Below the pieces are notes generated by a model, which ran no database searches, was not told the DNA's origin, and saw nothing but the letters and a program-made list of their open reading frames with translations. From Arthrobacter sp. N199823 (GTDB lineage Bacteria; Actinomycetota; Actinomycetes; Actinomycetales; Micrococcaceae), in assembly GCF_002929705.1 (NCBI RefSeq), contig NZ_PJIN01000014.1, forward strand, positions 1 to 53,053: a DNA stretch of 53,053 nt, given 5' to 3'. A program made the translations under genes and the position numbers. Shown piece by piece: positions 43,508 through 52,646 of this stretch. Numbering within the stretch: position 1 is the stretch's first letter; every line of letters begins with the position of its first letter.

Positions 43508-44071
43508 TCAGGAGTCCGAGGTGCCTGGTTCCGGGTCTCGTTTTGCGGCGGGGTCTCCCGTCGATGCTGTAGCCGGTCCCGTGTTTGGCTGGCCCAGCTT
43601 GCTTGCCTGCATGCCCGGTCCATCGTTGGGCAGTTGGCGGACCGGAGGTTCCCTGTGATGTTGCAGGCTCACGCACCCTGCGGTGCGGGTTTGCTCCCGC
43701 AGCCGGCTGATACTGTGCTCGAGGCGTTCGTGGAATCCCAAGGGGCCAAATCCGCCGTCGTCCTCGGTGTAGGAAGCCTGCTCTGCTCGCTGAAGCGCAT
43801 ACAACTCGGCGACGATGTCTGAATGTCGCCACCAGCAGTCGGGAATCACGGAGGTGGTCAGGTGGTAGCTTTCCACGAGCCAGCGCACCCACCGCCCAAG
43901 GTGTTCCCAAACGGCATCGGCTGTGCGGGGGTCCATGTCCCGCCACCGGTAGGTGATGGGAACTCTTTCGGAGCGCAGTCCGCGCGTTGAGCCGAAAAGC
44001 AGCGCGGCGAAGTTATCTTCCGCACCGTTTTCAACGTCGTATTCGAAGGATTCGTCCTCGTCCATGGTCAT
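43508..44071 (-). CDS. DUF4913-domain protein of conjugative elements
   Basis: A 187-aa acidic-N-terminal protein. The central part (WRDMDPRTADAVWEHLGRWV, IPDCWWRHSDIVAELYALQR, GFHERLEHSISRLRE) matches DUF4913, seen mainly in actinobacterial plasmids. The C-terminal 60 residues are disordered Pro/Ser/Gly. The ATG overlaps the stop of the coupling protein (ATGA) with AGGAGG upstream. Role unknown; location suggests a link to DNA transfer. Confidence 0.75.
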   Translation of the reverse strand: MTMDEDESFEYDVENGAEDNFAALLFGSTRGLRSERVPITYRWRDMDPRTADAVWEHLGRWVRWLVESYHLTTSVIPDCWWRHSDIVAELYALQRAEQASYTEDDGGFGPLGFHERLEHSISRLREQTRTAGCVSLQHHREPPVRQLPNDGPGMQASKLGQPNTGPATASTGDPAAKRDPEPGTSDS

Positions 44072-45888
44072 GCCTCCTGTTGTTCTGCGGCCGTGACCGC
44101 TTGCTGGTCGCTTTGTCGTTTGAGGTGCCCGGTCAGCAATTCGAGTTCGGTTTGTTCCTTGGAGCGACCGAGTTCTGCCGCGTCCTTGCGTTTGTGCCAT
44201 TCGCGCAAGTCCAGCAGTATGGGCCTGCTTCGGCGGCCCAGCATGATGGCCGTCCCTGCTGGCAGCCTCCGGATCTCGTGCAGCGGGATAACGGGCGACT
44301 CTCGGATTTGCTCGCCGTCTTGACGCCCCTGCGACGACCAGGAACGGGTGTTGAACGTCAGCGTCCGTTCCCCGATCAGTCCGGCTAGCGCGCGGAGGTC
44401 GCGTTCGTCGGACCCACCACCAAAGATGACCTTGATGATCGCCGCATCCCAAATGGTCGCTGCTTCATCCATCGACCAACCGGACCGAGCTTGAGACAAG
44501 GACTGCAGAACCACAAGTGTGGAGATGCCGATGCCGCCTCCATCAGAGAGCGCCACCGGCAGGCCTGGCCAGGGCGAGAGATTGGCGATCTCATCCAGGA
44601 TCAGTGACAGCGGTGGGTCCAGCCGACCACCGGCCACCACGAAGGCCATTTCCCGGGCGGCATAGTCAATGTCGTCAATCAGCGCCGACAGGTAGGGCCC
44701 TGCTGCGGCCGCTCCACTCTTGGTTCCTATCAAGTACAGGGTGCCCCGTTGTTCAATGAAGGCCTTCGGGTCGAATTGTTCGCTGCTCCCTTTCGGGTCC
44801 AGAGCCGCGAGTACTTTCGGCGAGGACAACGGGGCGGCTGCGGCCGTCACACCGATCCATGAGTTGGAGGTGTTGCGTGGGTCATCGTCGATGATGCCCA
44901 TTAGATCTGCCTGCCAACCGAGCGCAGCCTCCGGCCTGTCAAGTACTGCCAGCGCCTCCCTCGCAAGGACTGGGTTTGAGGCCCAGCGGCGAAAAGCCGA
45001 CACACCGTCCCCGGACAGCGCCGCTGCGTGCAGCAAACATTGCAGCACTATCTGCGAGCGCTTTTGCCAGGCGACGTTCTCACCTTTGAGTGCACTGTCT
45101 GCTGAGATGACAAGTGCTCGTCGGCTGGCGACGTCGGGGTCTTGACAGCCACGGACCGGCGACCAGCGCAGTGTTGAGGGCAGCCCGGACATCCCCTGCG
45201 GGTCGAAGACTGTGACGGGGCGTCCGTTGGTGGCGCGGGCTCTCATGGTGACAACGAGGTTGTCGGCCCGGGTCGAGGTGGTGACGACGGCGCCGGGGGC
45301 GTCGAGGATGGCGTTGATGACGATGTAAAGGCCTTTGCCGGAACGCGGGGCACCTTGAATGACGAGGGATTCTTCGGTGGATACGTGAACGGTGACGCCG
45401 CGGGATTTGCCGATGGTCCAGGAGACTTCCTCCACTTTGGGGTCTTTCACTCCGGGATGCGTGTACCGCCCACGCTTCAAGGCTGCCTTGGCACCAAACT
45501 CACGGGCGATCTCCGCCCGCCGTGCGACGCCGTCGCGGCTAAGAATGTCTTGACGGAGCCATGCACCTGATTGGCGCCAGGTGCGCAGTCCCAGAACACC
45601 CGCCAGCGTAGCCAACACGACGACTACAATGACGGGGGCAATGAGCAGCCACAGCTGTCCGGCGCCGATGCTGCAAGACCCCGTAGCCGGCAGTATCCAA
45701 CCCATGTGTCCGGTCAGGAGTCCGGGAAGCGCTGCCGGGCTAAAATCCCAAGGTGCCGAGGTGCCGCAGCTCGCGGAATACGCCAGATGCGCGGCTACTT
45801 GGATCAACAGACCAAGGACCACGTATATGGAGGTCGCGATCAACCCAATGGAAACCAACGGATTACCGTCATCCAATCGCCGCGGCAT
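44068..45888 (-). CDS. VirD4/TraG-type coupling ATPase
   Basis: A 606-aa protein. Two N-terminal helices (about 13-38 and 78-100) anchor it. The ATPase has Walker A GAPRSGKG (179-186) and Walker B LSLILDEIANLSPWPGL, and a C-terminal SWSSQGRQDGEQIRESPVIP region usual in actinobacterial TraG-like proteins. It links the relaxosome to the secretion channel. The ATG shares one base with the stop of the VirB4-like gene (TGATG). Confidence 0.93.
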   Translation of the reverse strand: MPRRLDDGNPLVSIGLIATSIYVVLGLLIQVAAHLAYSASCGTSAPWDFSPAALPGLLTGHMGWILPATGSCSIGAGQLWLLIAPVIVVVVLATLAGVLGLRTWRQSGAWLRQDILSRDGVARRAEIAREFGAKAALKRGRYTHPGVKDPKVEEVSWTIGKSRGVTVHVSTEESLVIQGAPRSGKGLYIVINAILDAPGAVVTTSTRADNLVVTMRARATNGRPVTVFDPQGMSGLPSTLRWSPVRGCQDPDVASRRALVISADSALKGENVAWQKRSQIVLQCLLHAAALSGDGVSAFRRWASNPVLAREALAVLDRPEAALGWQADLMGIIDDDPRNTSNSWIGVTAAAAPLSSPKVLAALDPKGSSEQFDPKAFIEQRGTLYLIGTKSGAAAAGPYLSALIDDIDYAAREMAFVVAGGRLDPPLSLILDEIANLSPWPGLPVALSDGGGIGISTLVVLQSLSQARSGWSMDEAATIWDAAIIKVIFGGGSDERDLRALAGLIGERTLTFNTRSWSSQGRQDGEQIRESPVIPLHEIRRLPAGTAIMLGRRSRPILLDLREWHKRKDAAELGRSKEQTELELLTGHLKRQSDQQAVTAAEQQEA

Positions 45889-47348
45889 CAGAGCATCCTC
45901 TCATCGGTGCCAAACACGGCCAGCTCGTCCGTGGTGACTTCGTTGGCGACAATGAACGACCGATTCCCGACCTTCCACAGCCCCACACCCTTAGGCAGGT
46001 TCTCCACGTGCTCGCACTCGGCTTCGGTCAGCCCCAATGCTTCTTTGGTCAGCCGCATGGCGTCGTGCTTTTGCCGATATATGACCCTGGTGTCGGCCTC
46101 GGTGAGCAGGCCAAGTGCTTTTTGCCGCAGGCCGCTGGTGCTGTCGCCAATCTCGTTCAGATCGGCCACTTTGTGCATGATGAGCAGGTTCGAGATCCCG
46201 TAGCCGCGGGCCAGGCGCCATTGTTCGCTCATCTTGGCGAGCATGTAGGGGTCCGCGAGCATCCGCCAACCCTCGTCATAGACCACGATCCGTTTGGCTC
46301 CGTCAGGATTCGTCACGGCGGCCTCCAACCACGTCGCACCGCACGCAGCCGCCAAGGACAGCGCCTGTTCAGAGGCCCCAATCAAGGCGGAAGTGTCCAT
46401 GACCATAATTGGGGCATCGGCGTCGAAGGCTACGGTTGAAGGTGCATCAAACATGCCTTCTAGGTCCCCTGACACTGTTCTCCGCAGCGAATGTCCGACG
46501 CCGGTCCCACCGTTGGGTCCGACCAGTGCGGCTGTCGCTGGGGTTGGGTTGAGCAGGTATTCCAGCACCATGGGTAGTGTCGGGGTGCTGTTGGCTGCAA
46601 CGGCATCCGTCAACGCCATATCCAGGGCCGTATGTTCCACCGGACTCAACGGGATACCTGGTCGCATGAGTGAAACCAGAGCCACGAGCAGATGGCGACG
46701 GCGTTGCCGTACCACTGCCAGCCACTGCGAATCAGTCAATGCAGAGGATCGCGGCCCCGCGTCGAGAGGATTGACTCTCGTGGGCCGGCCGGGCCCTACA
46801 GAAATGACTTTGCCACCCGGGATGGCATTGGCAACCGGCACCCACTCACCCTTGGGATCAGATGCCACCGCAGCTTTCCGGCCCAGGGTGATGGAACGCG
46901 TCACCAGGGACTTGCCACACATGGACTTCCCCGTGCCGACGGTGCCAATAACGACAATGGAGGGACCACTGATGAAGCCCTTGTCGTACATGACCCACGG
47001 GTCATAGCAAAACGCTCCCGAACCAAACAGGTCCGTCCCGATGTACGTCCCTTCAGAGCCGAGACCGGATTCCGTCAGGAACGGATAGGCCGCTGCCATG
47101 GTCATCGTCGAAGCCCGATGCGGGGCGGGATGCACGCGGTGCGGCCCCCACAGGGAAACCCCGCCCCGCTTTCCCCAATCCGGCATAACACCGCGGCCAG
47201 CATTCTCGGCTGCTCGCTGTTCCCGTAGCTCACGCAAGGACAGCTTTGGTTCCATTGTCACGGAACGCTCGTTCCGACGTCGTACTTGCCGAGCTGCACG
47301 GTTCTCACCTGCAGGAGCAATACTGACCGCTGCCACATGCTTACTCAT
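45888..47348 (-). CDS. VirB4-like conjugation ATPase (ATPase half)
   Basis: A 486-aa protein with Walker A GTVGTGKS (135-142), SDPKGEWVPVANAIPGGK, Walker B KRIVVYDEGWRMLADP and VIYRQKHDAMRL, the VirB4/TraC pattern. It lacks the N-terminal domain of full VirB4; that part appears to be encoded by the preceding SCO6880-type gene. The ATG at 47348 follows GGAAGGGG and overlaps that gene's stop (ATGA). It powers assembly of the transfer channel. Confidence 0.92.
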   Translation of the reverse strand: MSKHVAAVSIAPAGENRAARQVRRRNERSVTMEPKLSLRELREQRAAENAGRGVMPDWGKRGGVSLWGPHRVHPAPHRASTMTMAAAYPFLTESGLGSEGTYIGTDLFGSGAFCYDPWVMYDKGFISGPSIVVIGTVGTGKSMCGKSLVTRSITLGRKAAVASDPKGEWVPVANAIPGGKVISVGPGRPTRVNPLDAGPRSSALTDSQWLAVVRQRRRHLLVALVSLMRPGIPLSPVEHTALDMALTDAVAANSTPTLPMVLEYLLNPTPATAALVGPNGGTGVGHSLRRTVSGDLEGMFDAPSTVAFDADAPIMVMDTSALIGASEQALSLAAACGATWLEAAVTNPDGAKRIVVYDEGWRMLADPYMLAKMSEQWRLARGYGISNLLIMHKVADLNEIGDSTSGLRQKALGLLTEADTRVIYRQKHDAMRLTKEALGLTEAECEHVENLPKGVGLWKVGNRSFIVANEVTTDELAVFGTDERML

Positions 47349-48811
47349 TTCAATCCCCTTCCCAAGGGCAACGCCCCCGCAATAAACGCCGCCCACTGCT
47401 GCCCAGCCATCAACCTCAACTCCACAAAGGAACCAGCGGCGGCAGATTCAAGTTCCTGCCGGCAGCGCGACAGCGCATCCAGCGTGTCCGCTGTGACAGT
47501 TACATAGGCGGCCGGGCGAACATCCCCATGACCAGCCACGATTTCATCCTCGCGTTGGGCCACTTCCTCCTCCTCAGCCCGCTGTTCCCGGGTCAACGGA
47601 CGATCCAGACGAGCGTTGATGCGACGGCGAGTGTCATGGGCCTCCTGAGCCGAACGGATATCCCGCAGTGCCTGATCCGTGGGAACCGCCCGGATGACTT
47701 GTGTGATGGCGTGCCGGAACTCACCAACGTAGATCAGCGGCTGCAGGAACCCTGGATAGACCTGCTGCCGGGGCCATTCCGCGACCCAAAACGTTTGATG
47801 GAAGCCGGAATCAGTGCGCAGATAGGTCCAATGCTCCTCAGCGGCCATGGGCCCCGGCGACACACGCTCGATTCCCTTCCCAGTACCTGTCGCAGCAGCC
47901 CACCTCGCCACGGCAGCAGGGTCGAAGGAACCACGGACAACTGCTGTCACGGCCGCATCCGAGAGCCACTCCGTCACAATCACACCGTGGGTCTTCAGCC
48001 CAGTGGTGAAGGCCTCGACCTCCGAACGCAGCACGTGTTCCAGACCGCCCAGCGCTCCCCCGGCATCCTTGATCCGCCGTCTGGCCCTGGCCGTGTCCAG
48101 CACAATGGTCAAGATGATCTCATGACTCATGGAAGCGCCCGCTGCATCAATCAAATCCAGATACGATCTGTCGCCCCACTGCGCATCGGCAATGCGTTCA
48201 GGCGGAACCGCACGCTGATAGTAGGCCCGCAAAGCACTCGAGGGGTAAGGGACCGTGTAGTCCTGAATCGCGATCCGGGCCACGGCTGGTCTACTGGCCA
48301 TGGCGGCCTGCACCCGTGACCAGGATTGAACAGCATAGGCCTTGTCGTCGCTGTCCATCAGCGCAAACGATGTGGTGGTGCACCGCAGAGACACGATCGC
48401 TTCATGCCCCTGCCTGTCAACGATGAATCCTTCGCCTGCCGCTGTGGCACAGAGTTCCAGACTGCCCAAGCCGCCGGGCAATGCCATGGTTCCCACGCGA
48501 CTTGGCTGCTCAGTACTGGCCAGGAATCGGGTCTCCTTGATGACCGCACGCAGGAAGAAAACCGACGCGGTGTAGGCCCACACCGGATACGGAATGCGCC
48601 CATAGTGCAGCACACCAAACAACATCATTCCCAGCCAGATCGGAGCTGTGAGAATGAGGACGAGCGGTCCTCCCAGGGCCGATTCAATCGCCGCTATCAA
48701 CATTCCTGCCGCGAGCAGCGACAGCTGATACCACTGCAAACCCATAAACAAACCATGCCGTTCATGCCGAGGGAAGCGGACGGGTTGCAATACCCGTGTT
48801 TCTTCAGTCAT
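47345..48811 (-). CDS. SCO6880-family T4SS protein (VirB3/VirB4-N-like)
   Basis: A 488-aa protein. Two early helices (about 25-75: LSLLAAGMLIAAIESALGG, LILTAPIWLGMMLFGVLHYG) resemble VirB3/PrgI. The soluble remainder (GSLELCATAAGEGFIVDRQG, HEIILTIVLDTARARRRIKD) matches the SCO6880 family and the non-ATPase half of VirB4. The ATG at 48811 is chosen for GGAG 9 bp upstream. It overlaps the gene before it by 8 bp and the ATPase after it by 4 bp. Confidence 0.88.
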   Translation of the reverse strand: MTEETRVLQPVRFPRHERHGLFMGLQWYQLSLLAAGMLIAAIESALGGPLVLILTAPIWLGMMLFGVLHYGRIPYPVWAYTASVFFLRAVIKETRFLASTEQPSRVGTMALPGGLGSLELCATAAGEGFIVDRQGHEAIVSLRCTTTSFALMDSDDKAYAVQSWSRVQAAMASRPAVARIAIQDYTVPYPSSALRAYYQRAVPPERIADAQWGDRSYLDLIDAAGASMSHEIILTIVLDTARARRRIKDAGGALGGLEHVLRSEVEAFTTGLKTHGVIVTEWLSDAAVTAVVRGSFDPAAVARWAAATGTGKGIERVSPGPMAAEEHWTYLRTDSGFHQTFWVAEWPRQQVYPGFLQPLIYVGEFRHAITQVIRAVPTDQALRDIRSAQEAHDTRRRINARLDRPLTREQRAEEEEVAQREDEIVAGHGDVRPAAYVTVTADTLDALSRCRQELESAAAGSFVELRLMAGQQWAAFIAGALPLGRGLK

Positions 48812-50336
48812 GGCCTTCATCTCCATTTCGATACGTGCTGCTTGGTGGCCGCTTGCTTTGATCGACCGGTCGAGGACTGCTTACCGGCGTCGAACTTGGT
48901 GGTTGTGGCTTCGGGCCGGCGGTGGGAGCTGGGCGTTTCACCGGCGCCGCAGCCGGTGACACGGCCGCGTTTGACGTTGGGTTTCGCGGAGGCTTAACTC
49001 CCGCGTTCCCGGTGTCACTCTGGCTTTTCCCTTGGTAGCGGGAAGTCGTTGGCGCTCTGCCCGTGCCTGTGGGCGTAGGGTGCGAGTGGCCTGTATCCCC
49101 TGGCGTCTCGGGCCCCTTGCCCGGGTCTTCACCTCCACCTTTTGCAGCCGGACCAGGCGGCATGGGCCACGCCTTGGATGACGGCCGATGCTGACTGGGG
49201 GTGGCTCCGGGCGATGTCGGCGCAGGCTTCGGGCTCGCCGTCCACGGTTGGCCTCCAAGTGTCGCAGCTTGTTGATGCAGTGGAATCGAGGGGGTGCGGG
49301 ACGCAACGGGGGTTGGCCCTTTGCTCCCTACGCCGGGTAAATGCATTTTGCCGCCAAATTGCCGGCCCAATTGACGTCCGGTGAAATTGCCTGCTCGGCT
49401 GAAGACGTGGCCACCACCAGCCATTTGGGCGGCACCCGCAATTTCACCGCCAGCAAAACTGACCAACTTCAAGGCCATCAAGGGTGCGCCACAGGCCAGA
49501 ACCATGCCAACAGCACCAGAAGCCAGACCGCTAAACGAGGTCGAGTTGGCGAACAGCTTGACCGCCACTGCCAGCACAGTGGCCGCGAGTGGTTTGGCAA
49601 TCAACAGTGCCACCACGGTTTCGCACCAAATCCTGGTCCAGGATTTTGTCCGCTCCCAGGGCAGAAGCATGATAGCCACCGGCGCGACCGCCGCCAAGAC
49701 TATCAACGCAAACGACCGGAAGATCATTGAGCACATGAGGATAAACGCCAGGATCCAGACGACAAGTACAGCGATAGCAGTGACAACCACGGCCCCGCCA
49801 AGCCCACCTGCGGTTCCAGAGCTGAGCGACACTACGTCCCATTCACGCCCCGAACCTGCCGATGCCCGCTGGAACCCAAACAATCGCATAAATACGAGGT
49901 ACGGGTCTTTACCGAGAGTTTCCAATAGGGCGGTTGACGCCGAGTCAGTGAAACTGGAAAGCTTGCTCATCAGGCTCGTCGCGAGGAAAACCAACGGGAC
50001 TGCCAGCGCTCCACCAAGCAGTGCCCGGCCGATGCGACGTGGTTGTTGGCTCACTAAGCCGCCAATCAACTGCACGATCATGACCACAACCAACGGCGTC
50101 ATCATGACGACGACCCACCAGTTGGTTAGCCCGCTGACAATGCCCCATTCCGATGTATCTATGTCTGAGACACCGAATGCTCCGGAGATGAATGACCACA
50201 TCCATGAGGCCATGCTTTCCAAAATTCCGGCAACATAGGACGTGACGGACGCAGCGAAATCATCGTTGGCTTGGGAAACGATGCCACAGCCGGGCGGCCA
50301 CCAGCCACCAGCACTGCACTCAACCATGGGCAACAT
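48804..50336 (-). CDS. SCO6881/VirB6-like polytopic T4SS protein
   Basis: A 510-aa protein. After an external N-terminus come about six helices (WWVVVMMTPLVVVMIVQLIG, ALLGGALAVPLVFLATSL, VVTAIAVLVVWILAFILMCS and FALIVLAAVAPVAIMLLPWE among them) and a 190-residue Pro/Ser/Thr/Gly-rich tail. This is the layout of the VirB6/TrbL-type channel protein of actinobacterial conjugation operons. AGGACC lies 7 bp before the ATG. It follows the small pilin-like gene by 9 bp. Confidence 0.87.
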   Translation of the reverse strand: MLPMVECSAGGWWPPGCGIVSQANDDFAASVTSYVAGILESMASWMWSFISGAFGVSDIDTSEWGIVSGLTNWWVVVMMTPLVVVMIVQLIGGLVSQQPRRIGRALLGGALAVPLVFLATSLMSKLSSFTDSASTALLETLGKDPYLVFMRLFGFQRASAGSGREWDVVSLSSGTAGGLGGAVVVTAIAVLVVWILAFILMCSMIFRSFALIVLAAVAPVAIMLLPWERTKSWTRIWCETVVALLIAKPLAATVLAVAVKLFANSTSFSGLASGAVGMVLACGAPLMALKLVSFAGGEIAGAAQMAGGGHVFSRAGNFTGRQLGRQFGGKMHLPGVGSKGPTPVASRTPSIPLHQQAATLGGQPWTASPKPAPTSPGATPSQHRPSSKAWPMPPGPAAKGGGEDPGKGPETPGDTGHSHPTPTGTGRAPTTSRYQGKSQSDTGNAGVKPPRNPTSNAAVSPAAAPVKRPAPTAGPKPQPPSSTPVSSPRPVDQSKRPPSSTYRNGDEGHD

Positions 50337-50345
50337 GGCAAGGTC

Positions 50346-50636
50346 CTAGAACCCTAGGTTGAAGGCGTTCTGCGACCACAGAATGTAGCCGTTAATACCG
50401 CCCAGAATGGCTGCGACGGGACCTGTCCAGAGCAAAATCATGCCGCCGCCGGAGGCCAAGCGCGACGACTGGCTGAGCTTTCCAGCCAGCAACATGGCAG
50501 CACCGATGATAGCCACAATGGCGATCACGATGAATGCGCCGACGAGGATTCCGCCGCCGATTTCTTTGAGAGATTCGAGGAATGGGAAGTTGGTGTTCGG
50601 GGTAATCCCGGGATCCACCGCTGCCAGATACAACAT
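50346..50636 (-). CDS. small two-helix pilin-like conjugation protein
   Basis: A 96-aa protein: short N-terminus, LKEIGGGILVGAFIVIAIVA helix, a polar turn KLSQSSRLASGGG and a second helix LWTGPVAAILGGINGYILW. This size and plan match VirB2/TrbC-like or DUF6112 proteins that open actinobacterial conjugation operons. The ATG at 50636 has GGAG 8 bp upstream; the ATG at 50648 has none. First clear gene of the leftward operon. Confidence 0.75.
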   Translation of the reverse strand: MLYLAAVDPGITPNTNFPFLESLKEIGGGILVGAFIVIAIVAIIGAAMLLAGKLSQSSRLASGGGMILLWTGPVAAILGGINGYILWSQNAFNLGF

Positions 50637-51400
50637 TGTGAACTCCATTCAATGGTTGTCCACGGGTGTGGACGCTATGTTCACTTGCATCATGGTTACA
50701 AGGAGGCAAATCCCCATGACCGCGATTCCTATTTGCATATATCGGCAGTGACGTTGGCTTCGCTTACCACGGATTATCAGAGCCAAGGCGGGCCGAACAC
50801 GCCAACTAGCTTTCAACTTGGATCCCTGAGGACATTCAAAACTCAACGCCAGTTGGCATCAGCCAGTGTTCTTGTTCGACCTCATTCCTTCGGCTAGGGC
50901 ATCGCCTGCCGCGTAGCGAACCGCAAACCGCGGGTTGCTCTCCGAGTAAGGAAGCTCCGCTGCACCCTCAGCAGCCAGAAGGGCGCTCCAATCCCTTGGA
51001 TCTGCAGAGGGCACATTAGAAGAAGAATCTTGCGTCCTCGGCATCGATACAGTGTGCCGTTTCACGCCCCGTCCCCGGTCAAGCCTCCGTACGGGTGTTA
51101 CGAGACGGTCGACTTCCCAGTGAATGTCGAAATCTCCTAACCAGCAGATCAAGGCAGGGTACGCCCCCCGTATGCCGACCGGCTTACTGTGATGATAATA
51201 AGTCATCAGCCCGGCGTGACTCACCGGCTTACTGACGCCCCGGAGGGTCTGTCCTCGTCCCGGTTCGTCCGGCGGCTGGTGGCCCGCACCAAACGTGCTG
51301 CCCAGCCGAGCATGACTTCATAGGAGCATGTTCCAAGAGTCCCATCACAGTACTGTCTGCCCGACTGGCCAACACGAGCCCAGCCAACCACAACCCGTCC
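50637..51400. other. region upstream of the conjugation operon, no convincing gene
   Basis: The promoter of the conjugation operon must lie here. A minus-strand frame at 50859-51224 (121 aa) has protein-like text at its end (DWSALLAAEGAAELPYSESN) but no family and no good ribosome site. A 30-aa hydrophobic peptide frame (50649-50738) precedes the pilin-like gene. A direct repeat ACCGGCTTACTG occurs at 51178 and 51223. Most of the stretch looks decayed. Confidence 0.4.
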
Positions 51401-51408
51401 AAAGGTTG

Positions 51409-51465
51409 GTGACATGAAATCCGGAATGGTGACACGAAACCCGGATTAGTGACAGTCAGCTCCGG
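51409..51465. repeat. three 20-bp-spaced repeats, IS21-like end
   Basis: GTGACA-n6-CCGGA occurs three times with starts exactly 20 bp apart (51409, 51429, 51449). The first two copies differ at two bases. Multiple internal repeats behind a TGT...ACA tip are typical of IS21-family ends. No istA/istB genes are recognisable on either side, so the element itself seems deleted. Confidence 0.6.
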
Positions 51466-51502
51466 ATCCTACAAAAATGTAGGATCCTGAGCTGGCTGTC
51501 AC
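51449..51502. repeat. 25-bp-arm palindrome
   Basis: GTGACAGtCAGCT-cc-GGATCCTACA pairs with TGTAGGATCC-tg-AGCTGgCTGTCAC across AAAA; 22 of 25 positions match. It includes the third IS21-like repeat. It could be a strong two-way terminator, a junction of two inverted IS ends, or a recombination product. It stands where conjugation-related DNA gives way to dprE genes. Confidence 0.6.
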
Positions 51503-51896
51503 CGGTGAGTCGCTCTGACCTGCGACGATGTCCAGGCAAAGATCAATGAGTTTCTCAATTTCGGTGACCCTTTTCTACGGAAAGTTTGTTTTGGCTAAAG
51601 ATGACAGCGCTCCGTTCCAGGTTCGGCGACCAAACTATCTGGGTCCGTCAGGTATTGACGAACATCGGCTGCTACTCACATCACACCCAGGCAAAAAGCG
51701 CCGGTTGTGCCATTATCGTCAAGAGGTTTTTGGCGCCGGTCTTCTTCTGGTCGGCGGAACGTTTTGTGCGGCGTGTCAGTCCGGTTCCAGACTGGACCAG
51801 GGAAACTCCCAGCGCAGCGCCCCTTTCCCTCCGTCACGGGTGACGATTTCAGGAGGCAGTCCTTTCTGTCGGGAGGCCTCGGGTGTCGGTTTGGCG
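51503..51896. other. gap with no convincing gene
   Basis: Open frames on both strands (for example 51528-51947 plus, 51676-51900 minus) lack domains and ribosome sites. They overlap the end of the dprE2-like gene. Probably decayed IS or plasmid DNA. Confidence 0.4.
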
Positions 51897-52646
51897 TCAT
51901 CTGAGTGCGGGTGGTGTGAGGGACCGGGGCAGAATGTTGAGTGTTAGCACCGCCCAGCGCATGGTTTTGGGCACCCAGACGACGCTTTTTTGACTCTTCA
52001 GAGCCTTGGCTACCTGATGGCCGGTTGCCGAGGGTGTTGATGCCAGGAGAGGGGGAGGCAGGTGCGAGGTCATAGATGTGGAGACGAATCCGGGCCTGAC
52101 CAGCAGAGTCCTGACTCCTTGGGATTTCAGCGTTGCGGTGGTGGTTCGGACCAGGGTGTCGATTCCTTGTTTTGCTATGGCATAGTTCAGGATCTCCTCG
52201 CGGGGGCGGACTGCAGCAGCTGAGGAGAGCACAATGAGGGTCCCGGAGCCTTGGGTGGTCAATATTTGCTGGCTGCCAAGGATGAGCAGTGTGGGTCCGA
52301 CAAGATTAGTGGTCAGTGTTGCTTGTGGGGTGTCTGGTTCACCCATGGTTCCGATGGCCATGATGATTGCATCGACAGGGGCTGCGGGGCTTCCGAGGGC
52401 GTTTTTGGCTTCGAGGAGAACATCGTGTGTTTCGGAGAGTGTCATGGTGGTGTTGTAACTGATTTCCGCGACGGTATGGCCCTTGTTGCGCAGTTGTTGC
52501 GCTGCTTGTGTTTGTCTGGCACTGGAGCGTCCTACGAGAGCGATGGTTGCGTGTGGTGCGCTGGTGTGTTCAATGATGGCGAGTCCTATTTCTGAGCTGC
52601 CGCCGAGCAAAATGATGCGTTCGAATGGTTGGTTGTGGCCGCTCAT
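51897..52646 (-). CDS. DprE2-like short-chain reductase
   Basis: A 249-aa SDR. The NAD(P) loop is ILLGGSSEIGLAI (GxSxxG), followed by the active-site Ser in LIVLSSAAAVRPR and YxxxK (Y155, K159 in LNYAIAKQG). The C-terminal WVPKTMRWAVLTLNILPR is like DprE2, which reduces the keto intermediate in making decaprenyl-phospho-arabinose for cell-wall arabinan. It overlaps the DprE1-like gene by ATGA, the usual order. General SDR alternatives are less likely given this partner. Confidence 0.85.
   Translation of the reverse strand: MSGHNQPFERIILLGGSSEIGLAIIEHTSAPHATIALVGRSSARQTQAAQQLRNKGHTVAEISYNTTMTLSETHDVLLEAKNALGSPAAPVDAIIMAIGTMGEPDTPQATLTTNLVGPTLLILGSQQILTTQGSGTLIVLSSAAAVRPREEILNYAIAKQGIDTLVRTTTATLKSQGVRTLLVRPGFVSTSMTSHLPPPLLASTPSATGHQVAKALKSQKSVVWVPKTMRWAVLTLNILPRSLTPPALR

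Noticed and set aside
44069-44452. Upstream extension of the DUF4913 gene to 314 codons
   Set aside because: The extension runs antisense-like within the coupling-protein gene; the ATG at 44071 overlaps that gene's stop and has AGGAGG before it.
51528-51947. 139-codon plus-strand open frame
   Set aside because: No domain, no ribosome site, overlaps the end of the dprE2-like gene on the other strand.
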